A DNA stretch of 9,431 bases, from positions 1 to 9,431 of the forward strand of contig CAZBUK010000117.1 of the NCBI GenBank assembly GCA_964495085.1. Direction: 5' to 3'. How positions within the stretch are numbered: the first letter of the stretch is position 1; each line of letters begins with the position of its first letter. Shown here in pieces: positions 1-6,144 of the stretch. This DNA is from CAZBUK01 sp964495085. Its GTDB lineage: Bacteria; Bacteroidota; Ignavibacteria; T3Sed10-11. The position numbers and the translations under genes are program-made. The notes below the pieces were generated by a model. The model ran no database searches. It saw nothing but the letters and a program-made list of their open reading frames with translations, and had not been told where the DNA came from.

Positions 1-818
1 GAAAGTTTCGTTGCAGTATTAACATTATCCGGACGGAGAGCCAGAGTTGCGGATATCCATTCGGCGCTCGAAGAGAGATTAACGGTGAAGGAAGATGTGC
101 TTCCGGATGCGTCACGAGCTCGGTGGTACGCTGCAGCAGTTCGTTCCGCATCGTTAGTAGAGCTTCCGACTGTATAGATCCTCGAATTGGTTGTCGTAAA
201 ATTGAGATCCTTGAATGCACCGAAGAAGTGAACGAGATGCGTATTATCCGTTGTCGTAGTCACAGAAGGTGCTATGGCAGTCGTAGCCGAGCCCGATGCT
301 ACCCTTCCCGCGTAGGTATCGATCGGATCATCAGAATCGACTCCGGTGTAATGAAGTAAAGCGCCTGTCGCCCCTATACCGGAACGTACCGCACCGTTCG
401 ATCCGCAAGCGCTTCGATTTGTTTTGAAATTCCAGGTATATGATCTTGCAGGTTGGTCGGATCGCGCGAGATAGAAGAATATCTCCTGGACCATCTCATC
501 ATCATAGTCGTTTCTGAGCAATGAGATCCATCCCTGTGGCGGGCAAAGCACATTACTCGGGATAAAATCCTCCGCTACGACAATCTGAACGATAAGTACA
601 TCACCTGTTTGTACCGCGGGGGCAGGGAAGGTTATGCTGCTTGATCCGGGACTTGCTGAGGTTCCGTTATGGACGGTTACTGCGGATAGAAGTTCGACGC
701 TGGAGAGATCCACACCTGTTTCCTCGTTGATTCCCTCCTGTGCAAAGACTTCTATAGATATAAACAGAAAACAATACAGGAGGGTAACAAAGTAAAATAT
801 GGATGTGGAGTTGAACAT
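1..818 (-). CDS. Secreted beta-sandwich-type surface protein, N-terminal part (runs off left edge)
   Basis: The frame stays open from the ATG at 818 to the window edge: 272 codons with no stop, so the C-terminus is missing. The start is well fixed. An in-frame TAA (819-821) lies directly upstream and a GGGGG Shine-Dalgarno-like run sits at 823-827. Residues 1-26 form a signal peptide with a long hydrophobic stretch (FYFVTLLYCFLFISI) and a likely cleavage site VFA|QE. Residues about 45-263 resemble a domain common in bacterial secreted and surface proteins: a GDVLIVQIVV strand, a PPQGWISLLR segment, a YTW strand, a YTGVDSDDPIDTYAG motif, a TTTTDNTHLVHFF strand and a closing ISATLALRP strand. 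This pattern is probably an all-beta adhesin- or lectin-like module, often followed by more repeats or an anchoring or sorting domain. Thr and Ser are frequent after residue 165, as in exported proteins. The family is recognised by motif pattern only; the ligand is unknown. Confidence 0.8.
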   Translation of the reverse strand, partial: MFNSTSIFYFVTLLYCFLFISIEVFAQEGINEETGVDLSSVELLSAVTVHNGTSASPGSSSITFPAPAVQTGDVLIVQIVVAEDFIPSNVLCPPQGWISLLRNDYDDEMVQEIFFYLARSDQPARSYTWNFKTNRSACGSNGAVRSGIGATGALLHYTGVDSDDPIDTYAGRVASGSATTAIAPSVTTTTDNTHLVHFFGAFKDLNFTTTNSRIYTVGSSTNDAERTAAAYHRARDASGSTSSFTVNLSSSAEWISATLALRPDNVNTATKL

Positions 819-882
819 TTATCCCCCGATAAAATGTTAATACAATACCCTGAAAGACTCCTCTGCGTACTGTGTAACAGAT

Positions 883-911
883 AATATACAACCTTCAAAA
901 TTAATTTACCA
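883..911 (-). promoter_or_regulatory. Weak candidate promoter of the secreted-protein gene
   Basis: On the minus strand, TATATT (883-888) could be a -10 element, with TGGTAA (906-911) 17 bp upstream as a poor -35. It lies about 65 bp before the ATG at 818. The region is very AT-rich, so a chance match is quite possible. Confidence 0.25.
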
Positions 912-922
912 TCATGAATTTT

Positions 923-972
923 CTAATTTTAGCTAATTCTAGTAAACTAAAATAGCGATATTCTTATTTTAG
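923..972. promoter_or_regulatory. Array of CTAATTTTAG-like palindromic boxes (probable operator)
   Basis: Four related 10-bp boxes lie in 50 bp. CTAATTTTAG (923-932) is itself an inverted repeat. CTAATTCTAG (933-942) directly abuts it. CTAAAATAGC (947-956) is in the opposite orientation. CTTATTTTAG (963-972) is the fourth. CTAAAATA (947-954) and TATTTTAG (965-972) form a perfect 8-bp inverted repeat with a 10-bp spacer, and TAGTAAACTA (940-949) is another short palindrome. The array ends 16 bp before the Fic remnant ATG and lies between the two divergent genes. Fic proteins of the retained type end in a winged helix, so autoregulation at these boxes is a reasonable inference. No experimental or family-level support is visible here. 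Confidence 0.5.
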
Positions 973-987
973 CCTGGCGATGCTTCC

Positions 988-1388
988 ATGGACTTGAAAG
1001 ACTTCAAATCCGGAAATTACATACAGAAGTCCAATTATCAATGCTTCAATCCGTCTCCCATTAACGTAGCCTGGACCTGGACAGACGCTAAAATCTATGT
1101 CCTCCTGGCAGAGGCATATCTTAAATTGGGGGAACTGAACGCATTTCCCCCTACGTGCCGGACATCGATACTCAAGCTGAAGGAGAAAATAGAAGGGGGG
1201 AAAATCGTTAGACTCGGGAAGAGGCGCCCCAGGGCAAAGCAGTTGGTGAATCATCTATATAAGAATCCATTCATTACTGCCGCCGACGTAGAGAGACAAT
1301 TAGACGTCACCCCGGCAACGGCAAACGCGCTGATTGCAGAGTTCGTTGCTTTAGGAATCCTTGGGAGAGCCTGGCCTCGATATTCTAA
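988..1388 (+). pseudogene. Fic-family protein remnant, catalytic core deleted, winged helix kept
   Basis: Fic proteins of this architecture are about 360-375 aa and AMPylate or otherwise modify target proteins through an HPFxxGNGRxxR core. Here the ATG at 988 opens with MDLKDFKSGNYIQ, SPIN, WTWTD and LGELNAF (residues 1-53), a close match to the start of the Fic N-terminal domain. At the CCCCC run (1147-1151) the expected continuation YVPDID appears in another frame (1152-1169), so a frameshift is present. The sequence then jumps to the C-terminal part: LKEKIEGGKIVRLGKR (64-79) and a winged helix (about 82-127, with TPATANALIAEFVALGIL). About 200 or more residues, including the whole HPFxxGNGR core, are absent. 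The frame still reads on to 1461 as 157 aa, but after LGIL it no longer fits the family. A different frame ends SLASIF followed by TAA (1386-1388), resembling the usual C-terminus, so a second small deletion is likely. No enzymatic activity is expected; a short DNA-binding product cannot be excluded. Confidence 0.78.
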
Positions 1389-2893
1389 TAATGAAGCCCG
1401 ATATTCAGACCGAACCCAAATCCGCCGGGTTGCCATCTGTATCCGGGAATTTCAACCGTGAGAGCGCCTTCACGCCGTTCGCCTCCGTTATAGGGTGAAC
1501 CGTCATAGTATGAATAATGGCTGTCGATTGAAAAACCATCTGTCTTCACTATTATATGCTTGTAATCGACGTTCAAACCGATGGATACCTTCCTGTTAAA
1601 AAAGTGTATCAATTCTGCCGACAAGAGAATTCCAAAACTATCTTTTGAAAACCGTCTATGATCCACCGGAAAATAGTCTGATGTCTCATCGTAACTGTGC
1701 TCCCACTCTGTACCGTAAAAATCGAACTTCGTTCTGATATACCCGATACCGCCGGTCGCTTTAATTGTTTGTTTCTTCAAAAAGGCGTCGGGTACGGGAA
1801 AGTACGATACAGAGAGAAAATAAGACCGACCTTCATAGAAACCGACAATATAGGTAACGACATATTCACGAGGACTTAATCCTGCCTGTGCATCCCATTC
1901 CTCTCGGTAATCCAATCCACGTACGACCTGCCGTCCGCTCGCTCCGTGCTGACCGAGCGGAGAATAAGCTAGACCGACAGCCAGAGTATTGTTGAGCGAA
2001 TAATCAATCTTTATATCTTTAATATAAAGCTTCGGGTCTTTATGAGTATGTGGGTATTCGATTACCGTGGTCGCTCCTCCGCCAAAGAATCCCCCGGAAT
2101 ATCTTTGCGTATCGGTATAACCTGCATATTTGATGAGCTCCTTGAGATCGTCTATGCCCGAGGATTTGAAATACCCCGGAGTCACACTTATATGAAAACG
2201 TTTTATACCGTTCACGTTTCTCGACGACGGCTCATTTCTTTTCTTCATTTTTTCAACAATATCAGCATTTGCTTCGACATTTTGTAAAGAACCATCTTTT
2301 GGAATCGATACCGCTTCTATGGTAAAATCTTCCGGTATTCCGGCCTCGTAGCGTGCATAGGATTTCAATTTGTTAAGGATAGAATATAACTTATCCGGTG
2401 ATGTTGATTTAATTGAAACCGTTTCATCAACACCAGCGATTGCTCCGCCTATACCTCCGATTGTAGCGCCTGCAACACCCAGGACGATTCCGAGCGCTAA
2501 AGCCTTCTCAGATGCAGTAAATTGAATGAATCCATCCGTGTCATCACCGCTCGCAAAACCGATTAATGCACCTGTAGTACCGCCAAACAATAAGCCCATT
2601 CCAGCGCCCTTCAGAAATTTACTTTTTTTCTGGATATAGATATGGCCGACATCAATGATTGATACATGAGATGTATCCCGTCCTTGTCCAAGTAACAGAA
2701 TAAGTACATAGTCATGAACCGCTATAAGTTCCCCCTCTATCAGATGCCCGGTATTCATCTCTATAATGAGGTTGTTTCCCAATTTTTTCTCTTTTGCTTC
2801 TAAATAAGCGGGGAGACTCAATGAAATGGTCAGGCACAGTAATATTATTAACCATTTCGAGGACCTCGATTCTTCAATCTTCAAGTGTGTCAT
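1385..2893 (-). CDS. Predicted outer-membrane protein with glycine zippers and C-terminal beta-barrel
   Basis: This encodes 502 aa from the ATG at 2893. The start was chosen because AAAGGG (2902-2907) sits 8 bp upstream and the signal peptide then begins normally. In-frame ATGs at 2923 and 2959 would give 512 or 524 aa with a longer cytoplasmic lead. Residues 14-33 form a signal peptide with likely cleavage at LEA|KE. Residues about 40-90 are a small beta-rich module (LIIEMNTGHLIEGELI, then VSIIDVGHIYIQKKS). Residues 95-115 and 134-154 are two glycine-zipper hydrophobic segments (KGAGMGLLFGGTTGALIG; GVAGATIGGIGGAIAG). From about 230 the protein is rich in alternating polar/aromatic strands (FHISVTPGYF, AVGLAYSPLG, GIGYIRTKFDFYG, VSIGLNVDYKHI) and ends in FGFGLNIGLHY, typical of an outer-membrane barrel with a terminal aromatic. 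I do not recognise a named family and the substrate or role is unknown. It converges on the Fic remnant, with the stop codons nearly touching at 1385-1388. Confidence 0.85.
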   Translation of the reverse strand: MTHLKIEESRSSKWLIILLCLTISLSLPAYLEAKEKKLGNNLIIEMNTGHLIEGELIAVHDYVLILLLGQGRDTSHVSIIDVGHIYIQKKSKFLKGAGMGLLFGGTTGALIGFASGDDTDGFIQFTASEKALALGIVLGVAGATIGGIGGAIAGVDETVSIKSTSPDKLYSILNKLKSYARYEAGIPEDFTIEAVSIPKDGSLQNVEANADIVEKMKKRNEPSSRNVNGIKRFHISVTPGYFKSSGIDDLKELIKYAGYTDTQRYSGGFFGGGATTVIEYPHTHKDPKLYIKDIKIDYSLNNTLAVGLAYSPLGQHGASGRQVVRGLDYREEWDAQAGLSPREYVVTYIVGFYEGRSYFLSVSYFPVPDAFLKKQTIKATGGIGYIRTKFDFYGTEWEHSYDETSDYFPVDHRRFSKDSFGILLSAELIHFFNRKVSIGLNVDYKHIIVKTDGFSIDSHYSYYDGSPYNGGERREGALTVEIPGYRWQPGGFGFGLNIGLHY

Positions 2894-2965
2894 AAAAAAT
2901 ACCCTTTCATATAATTTCTTCATAATCCTTCGTTCGATAATGAGAAGTATCATGCACATGGAAAT

Positions 2966-3005
2966 ATATCACATCGCTTATGGGGTTTTGTCAAGAATTT
3001 GTCAA
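2966..3005 (-). promoter_or_regulatory. Candidate sigma70-type promoter(s) for the outer-membrane protein gene
   Basis: On the minus strand two perfect TTGACA hexamers lie 11 bp apart, at 3000-3005 and 2989-2994. The downstream one is followed after 17 bp by TGATAT (2966-2971), the upstream one after 17 bp by CATAAG (2977-2982). Both -10 elements are imperfect. Transcription would begin roughly 65-80 bp before the ATG at 2893. The tandem -35 could be two overlapping promoters, or one promoter plus a chance duplicate. Confidence 0.45.
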
Positions 3006-3434
3006 AGAATAGTAAAAATCAGTTCTTAGGAATTCCTTTGTTATTTTGGGAACAGAGAAACGAGAAGATATTCAGATACAAAAAAAAAGAAGAGTTCTCA
3101 GATTATAGAAAAAACACTTCGATTAAAAAATATTATGTAATTGGTTATCTATATATGATATTCATATAAAAAGTCCTTATATTCTACCGTCTGTACGTGC
3201 GAAAGGTTAGTAGACGCTACTCCGGAAGAGCAAAATTCTTTGGAGTGAGGATTTCGATCGTCTGCAGACTTATCACCCCGATTCACTCTCCCGCAGCAGT
3301 CCGCTGAAGCGATACTCTCATCATTTTCCACATAGAGATCTGCCGGAGACACCCACGGGCGAATGCAGCATACGGCCGAATCGGATAACCTCACGCCGGG
3401 ACTTGATTATTACTTAGTTTTTACCAATTTTCAC

Positions 3435-3444
3435 TTCACGTGAA
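3435..3444. repeat. Perfect 10-bp palindrome TTCACGTGAA
   Basis: TTCAC is followed directly by GTGAA. The same stretch can also be read as TTTCAC-N5-GTGAAA (3429-3445). It is short enough to arise by chance, but it lies about 30 bp from the larger palindrome in the same upstream region. Confidence 0.3.
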
Positions 3445-3460
3445 ATGCGGGACTCATCTC

Positions 3461-3474
3461 CGGGTTCGTACCCG
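3461..3474. repeat. Small inverted repeat CGGGT-TCGT-ACCCG
   Basis: A perfect 5-bp stem with a 4-base loop. Its right arm shares bases with the left end of the 30-bp palindrome that follows, so the two structures would compete if formed in RNA. Confidence 0.35.
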
Positions 3475-3502
3475 ATTATCGAACCGTCCGGTTAGATAAA
3501 CG
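3473..3502. promoter_or_regulatory. 30-bp imperfect palindrome, candidate operator for cellobiose phosphorylase
   Basis: The arms TTATCGAACCG (3476-3486) and CGGTTAGATAA (3489-3499) match at 10 of 11 positions around a TC centre. Extending outward to 3473 and 3502 gives 12 of 15 complementary pairs. The centre is about 144 bp upstream of the phosphorylase ATG. Two-fold symmetry of this size is typical of a dimeric regulator site (LacI and other sugar-responsive families bind such sites), so control by cellobiose or another sugar is an inference. A weak -10-like TATAAA lies at 3524-3529 with no clear -35, which would place the palindrome just upstream of that promoter. As RNA it could also form a hairpin, but no U-run follows, so it is not a terminator. 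Confidence 0.5.
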
Positions 3503-3547
3503 TATTTCCCTGTCGAATTTACCTATAAATCAGGATATGCGGGATAA

Positions 3548-3563
3548 TCCGGCGGCTGCCGGA
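3548..3563 (+). repeat. GC-rich hairpin in the probable phosphorylase leader
   Basis: TCCGGC-GGCT-GCCGGA is a perfect 6-bp stem with a 4-base loop, 68 bp before the ATG at 3632. It would lie in the 5' untranslated region if transcription starts near 3535. No U-run follows it. Its function is unknown. Confidence 0.35.
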
Positions 3564-3631
3564 AATTCCCAATCAGCTAAACTAAATATTACAATCCTCA
3601 CCGGTATTATACTCATAAGGATCCGCTCCTG

Positions 3632-6070
3632 ATGGATTTCGGATATTTTAACGATAAGAACCGCGAATATGTGATCACCGATCCGCAAACCCCATATCCC
3701 TGGATCAATTATCTCGGGAACGACGATTTTTTCAGCCTGATATCGAACACCGCGGGGGGGTACTGTTTTTATAAAGACGCGAGACTGCGGCGCCTCACGC
3801 GTTTCCGTTACAACAATGTACCGATCGATTCCGGCGGCAGGTATTTTTATATCAACGATGGGGGAGCGGTCTGGTCGCCCGGCTGGAAGCCGGTCAAATC
3901 GAAGCTTGCTGCATATGAATGCCGGCATGGATTGGGATACACTCGCATTACCGGTAAACGCGATCGACTCGAAGCGAGCGTACTATTTTTCGTCCCGCTT
4001 GGATTTTCGGGGGAAGTACAGAGGGTGACCCTCAGGAATACCGGCAAACGGAAAAAATCGTTCACCATGTTTTCGTTCGTTGAATGGTGTCTCTGGAATG
4101 CCCTCGACGATATGACGAATTTTCAGCGGAACTTTTCGACCGGAGAAGTCGAGATCGAAAGCCCGGTAATATACCATAAGACCGAATACCGGGAACGCCG
4201 CAATCACTTCGCGTTCTATTCGGTCAATGCACCGATCCATGGATACGATACCGACCGTGATTCTTTCGTCGGATTATACAACGGCTACGAGCTGCCGCAG
4301 GTCGTCGAGCGCAACGAACCCGGCAATTCGACGGCGCGAGGTTGGGCGCCGGTCGCCTCGCATTGCTTAAAAATTAGTCTGGATCCGGGCGAGGTCAAAG
4401 ATCTCGTCTTCATACTCGGGTACGGCGAGAATGATCCGGACGACAAATGGGAAAAACCGGGAATAATCAAGAAAAACGCTGCGCGGGAGATGATGTCGCG
4501 ATTTGCCGATGTCCGGCAGGTAGACGATGCCTTAGACCGGCTGTGCGAACACTGGGATCGCCTGCTTTCGGTATACAAGCTTCGGAGCGGCGATGAAAAA
4601 CTCGACCGGCTGGTTAACATCTGGAATCAGTATCAATGTATCGTGACGTTTCATATGTCCCGAAGCGCGTCGTACTTTGAATCCGGAATAGGACGGGGAA
4701 TGGGATTCAGGGATTCCAATCAGGATCTGATCGGATTCGTTCACCAGATACCGGATAAAGCACGGGAACGTATTCTCGATATCGCTGCGACCCAGTTCGA
4801 GGACGGAGGCGCGTATCATCAGTATCAACCGCTGACGAAAATGGGAAACCATGAAATCGGAGGAAATTTCAACGACGATCCGTTGTGGCTCATCCTGTCG
4901 ACATCCGCGTATATAAAAGAGACGGGCGATTTCACGATACTCGACGAACGTGTGCCGTTCAACAACGATAATACGAGGGCGGACAGTTTATTCGAACATC
5001 TGCGCCGGTCGCTCTATCATGTAGTCGAAAATCTCGGTCCCCACAGGCTCCCCCTGATCGGACGGGCGGATTGGAACGATTGCCTGAACCTCAATTGCTT
5101 CTCGGTTAATCCGGACGAATCGTTTCAGACCACGGAGAATAAATCCGGCGGCCAGGCCGAATCGGTCTTCATCGCCGGCCAGTTTATACTCTACGGCAGC
5201 GAGTTCGTATCGCTCTGCAGGAGGATCGGAAGTACGTATGAGGCGACGAAAGCGAGCGGGTATATAGAGGATATGCGGGAAGCCATCGATGAATACGGAT
5301 GGGACGGGGAATGGTTTCTGCGTGCGTACGACTTCTACGGCAATAAGGTCGGGAGCAACGAGAACCAGGAAGGGAAGATCTTTATCGAATCGCAGGGGAT
5401 GTGCGTCATGGCGGGCGTAGGCCTTGACGACGGCAAGGCCGAAAAGGCGCTCGCGTCCGTAAAGAAATTTCTCGATACCGAATACGGCATCGTGCTTGTT
5501 CATCCTGCGTTTACCCGTTATCATATCAATCTCGGCGAGATCTCCACGTATCCCCCCGGCTATAAGGAAAATGCGGGAATTTTCTGTCACAATAATCCCT
5601 GGATCATTATAGCGGAGACGCTTCTCGGAAATGGCGACCGGGCCTTCGAGTATTACAGCAAGATCGCTCCTTCGTACCGGGAAGATCTCGTCGAACTTCA
5701 TAAGACCGAGCCATATGTCTATTCACAGATGATTGCAGGTAAGGATGCGATCCGCCCGGGTGAGGCAAAAAACAGTTGGCTGACAGGGACGGCGGCGTGG
5801 AATTTTTATGCCGTCACCCAGCATATCCTGGGTATCCGTCCCGAATACGACGGTTTGACCGTCGACCCGTGCATTCCGAGGGCTTGGAAAGGATTTTCCG
5901 TCGTGCGTAAATTCCGCGGAGCCGTCTACGAGATAGAGGTGCAAAACCCGTCCGGTGTATCCAAAGGCGTAACGAGGATAACCCTGAACGGTGAATTGCT
6001 TCCGCCAGGATTGATCCCGGTAATGCCGGCCGGAACCACAAATCGTGTCGTAGTAGTGCTCGGCGTTTGA
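3632..6070 (+). CDS. cbp: Cellobiose phosphorylase (GH94, EC 2.4.1.20)
   Basis: Cytoplasmic inverting phosphorylase: cellobiose + phosphate gives alpha-glucose 1-phosphate + glucose. It is 812 aa without a signal peptide, matching the roughly 810-820 aa of characterised enzymes and near-collinear with the Cellvibrio gilvus one from the first residues (REYVIT, then TPYPWINYLG). The ATG at 3632 is set by that homology; AAGGA lies at 3617-3621. Expected domains are an N-terminal beta-sandwich (about 1-270), a helical linker, an (alpha/alpha)6 barrel (about 310-735) and a C-terminal beta-sheet. Visible motifs are GIGRGMGFRDSNQD (352-365), RADWNDCLN with the general acid D483, YPPGYKEN with K645, FCHNNPW with H653, and NSWLTGTAAWN with T718/G719. 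From memory of the C. gilvus structure, R355, D361 and K645 contact sugar and R344, H653 and T718/G719 bind phosphate; all are present. Cellodextrin phosphorylase is less likely (about 980 aa). No sugar transporter or glucosidase adjoins it. Confidence 0.96.
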   Translation: MDFGYFNDKNREYVITDPQTPYPWINYLGNDDFFSLISNTAGGYCFYKDARLRRLTRFRYNNVPIDSGGRYFYINDGGAVWSPGWKPVKSKLAAYECRHGLGYTRITGKRDRLEASVLFFVPLGFSGEVQRVTLRNTGKRKKSFTMFSFVEWCLWNALDDMTNFQRNFSTGEVEIESPVIYHKTEYRERRNHFAFYSVNAPIHGYDTDRDSFVGLYNGYELPQVVERNEPGNSTARGWAPVASHCLKISLDPGEVKDLVFILGYGENDPDDKWEKPGIIKKNAAREMMSRFADVRQVDDALDRLCEHWDRLLSVYKLRSGDEKLDRLVNIWNQYQCIVTFHMSRSASYFESGIGRGMGFRDSNQDLIGFVHQIPDKARERILDIAATQFEDGGAYHQYQPLTKMGNHEIGGNFNDDPLWLILSTSAYIKETGDFTILDERVPFNNDNTRADSLFEHLRRSLYHVVENLGPHRLPLIGRADWNDCLNLNCFSVNPDESFQTTENKSGGQAESVFIAGQFILYGSEFVSLCRRIGSTYEATKASGYIEDMREAIDEYGWDGEWFLRAYDFYGNKVGSNENQEGKIFIESQGMCVMAGVGLDDGKAEKALASVKKFLDTEYGIVLVHPAFTRYHINLGEISTYPPGYKENAGIFCHNNPWIIIAETLLGNGDRAFEYYSKIAPSYREDLVELHKTEPYVYSQMIAGKDAIRPGEAKNSWLTGTAAWNFYAVTQHILGIRPEYDGLTVDPCIPRAWKGFSVVRKFRGAVYEIEVQNPSGVSKGVTRITLNGELLPPGLIPVMPAGTTNRVVVVLGV

Positions 6071-6086
6071 AACAAATTGATTCCGG

Positions 6087-6092
6087 TATAAT
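6087..6092 (+). promoter_or_regulatory. Perfect -10 box (TATAAT), candidate promoter of the efflux operon
   Basis: TATAAT lies in the 74-bp gap after the phosphorylase stop. The best -35-like bases (GTTTGA at 6065-6070, 16 bp spacing) are weak and overlap the phosphorylase stop. Transcription from here would start near 6099 and give a leader of about 45 bases before the ATG at 6145. It suggests the efflux genes can be expressed apart from the phosphorylase. Confidence 0.4.
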
Positions 6093-6144
6093 TTCTAACT
6101 ATATTTCAAAGTTTTTTATCATTCGACAGAGCGATCATCATTCC

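Larger units (their letters stand above)
3006..3631. other. Long intergenic region without a convincing gene
   Basis: About 620 bp separate the promoter of the minus-strand outer-membrane gene from the cellobiose phosphorylase start. Positions 3006-3175 are AT-rich with A-runs and a 17-bp palindrome, TATATGA-TAT-TCATATA (3152-3168). Positions 3176-3410 have a more balanced composition, like the coding parts of the window. The only open frame there (3394-3149, minus, 81 codons) has no recognisable motif and an unusual number of Cys and Ser residues, so I do not call it a gene; it could be debris of a former gene. Positions 3411-3631 hold a set of inverted repeats listed separately. No tRNA or transposase remnant was recognised. 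Confidence 0.6.

Noticed and set aside
667..891. Minus-strand open frame of 74 codons
   Set aside because: It overlaps the signal-peptide start of the secreted protein in another frame; the frame from 818 is open for 272 codons and has a clear signal peptide and ribosome site.
988..1461. An intact small Fic or regulator gene
   Set aside because: The Fic motif is absent, one part of the N-terminal homology continues in another frame, and the C-terminus departs from the family after LGIL; a pseudogene call fits better, though expression of the winged helix cannot be ruled out.
3149..3394. Minus-strand 81-codon open frame in the intergenic region
   Set aside because: No motif, no convincing ribosome site and odd composition; retained only as a possible relic under findings.
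3473..3502. The palindrome as a Rho-independent terminator
   Set aside because: No U-run follows on either strand and no gene ends just upstream.
4988..5701. 237-codon open frame antisense to cellobiose phosphorylase
   Set aside because: It is a shadow of a strongly conserved enzyme gene; its length reflects the codon pattern of the sense strand and it shows no own features.
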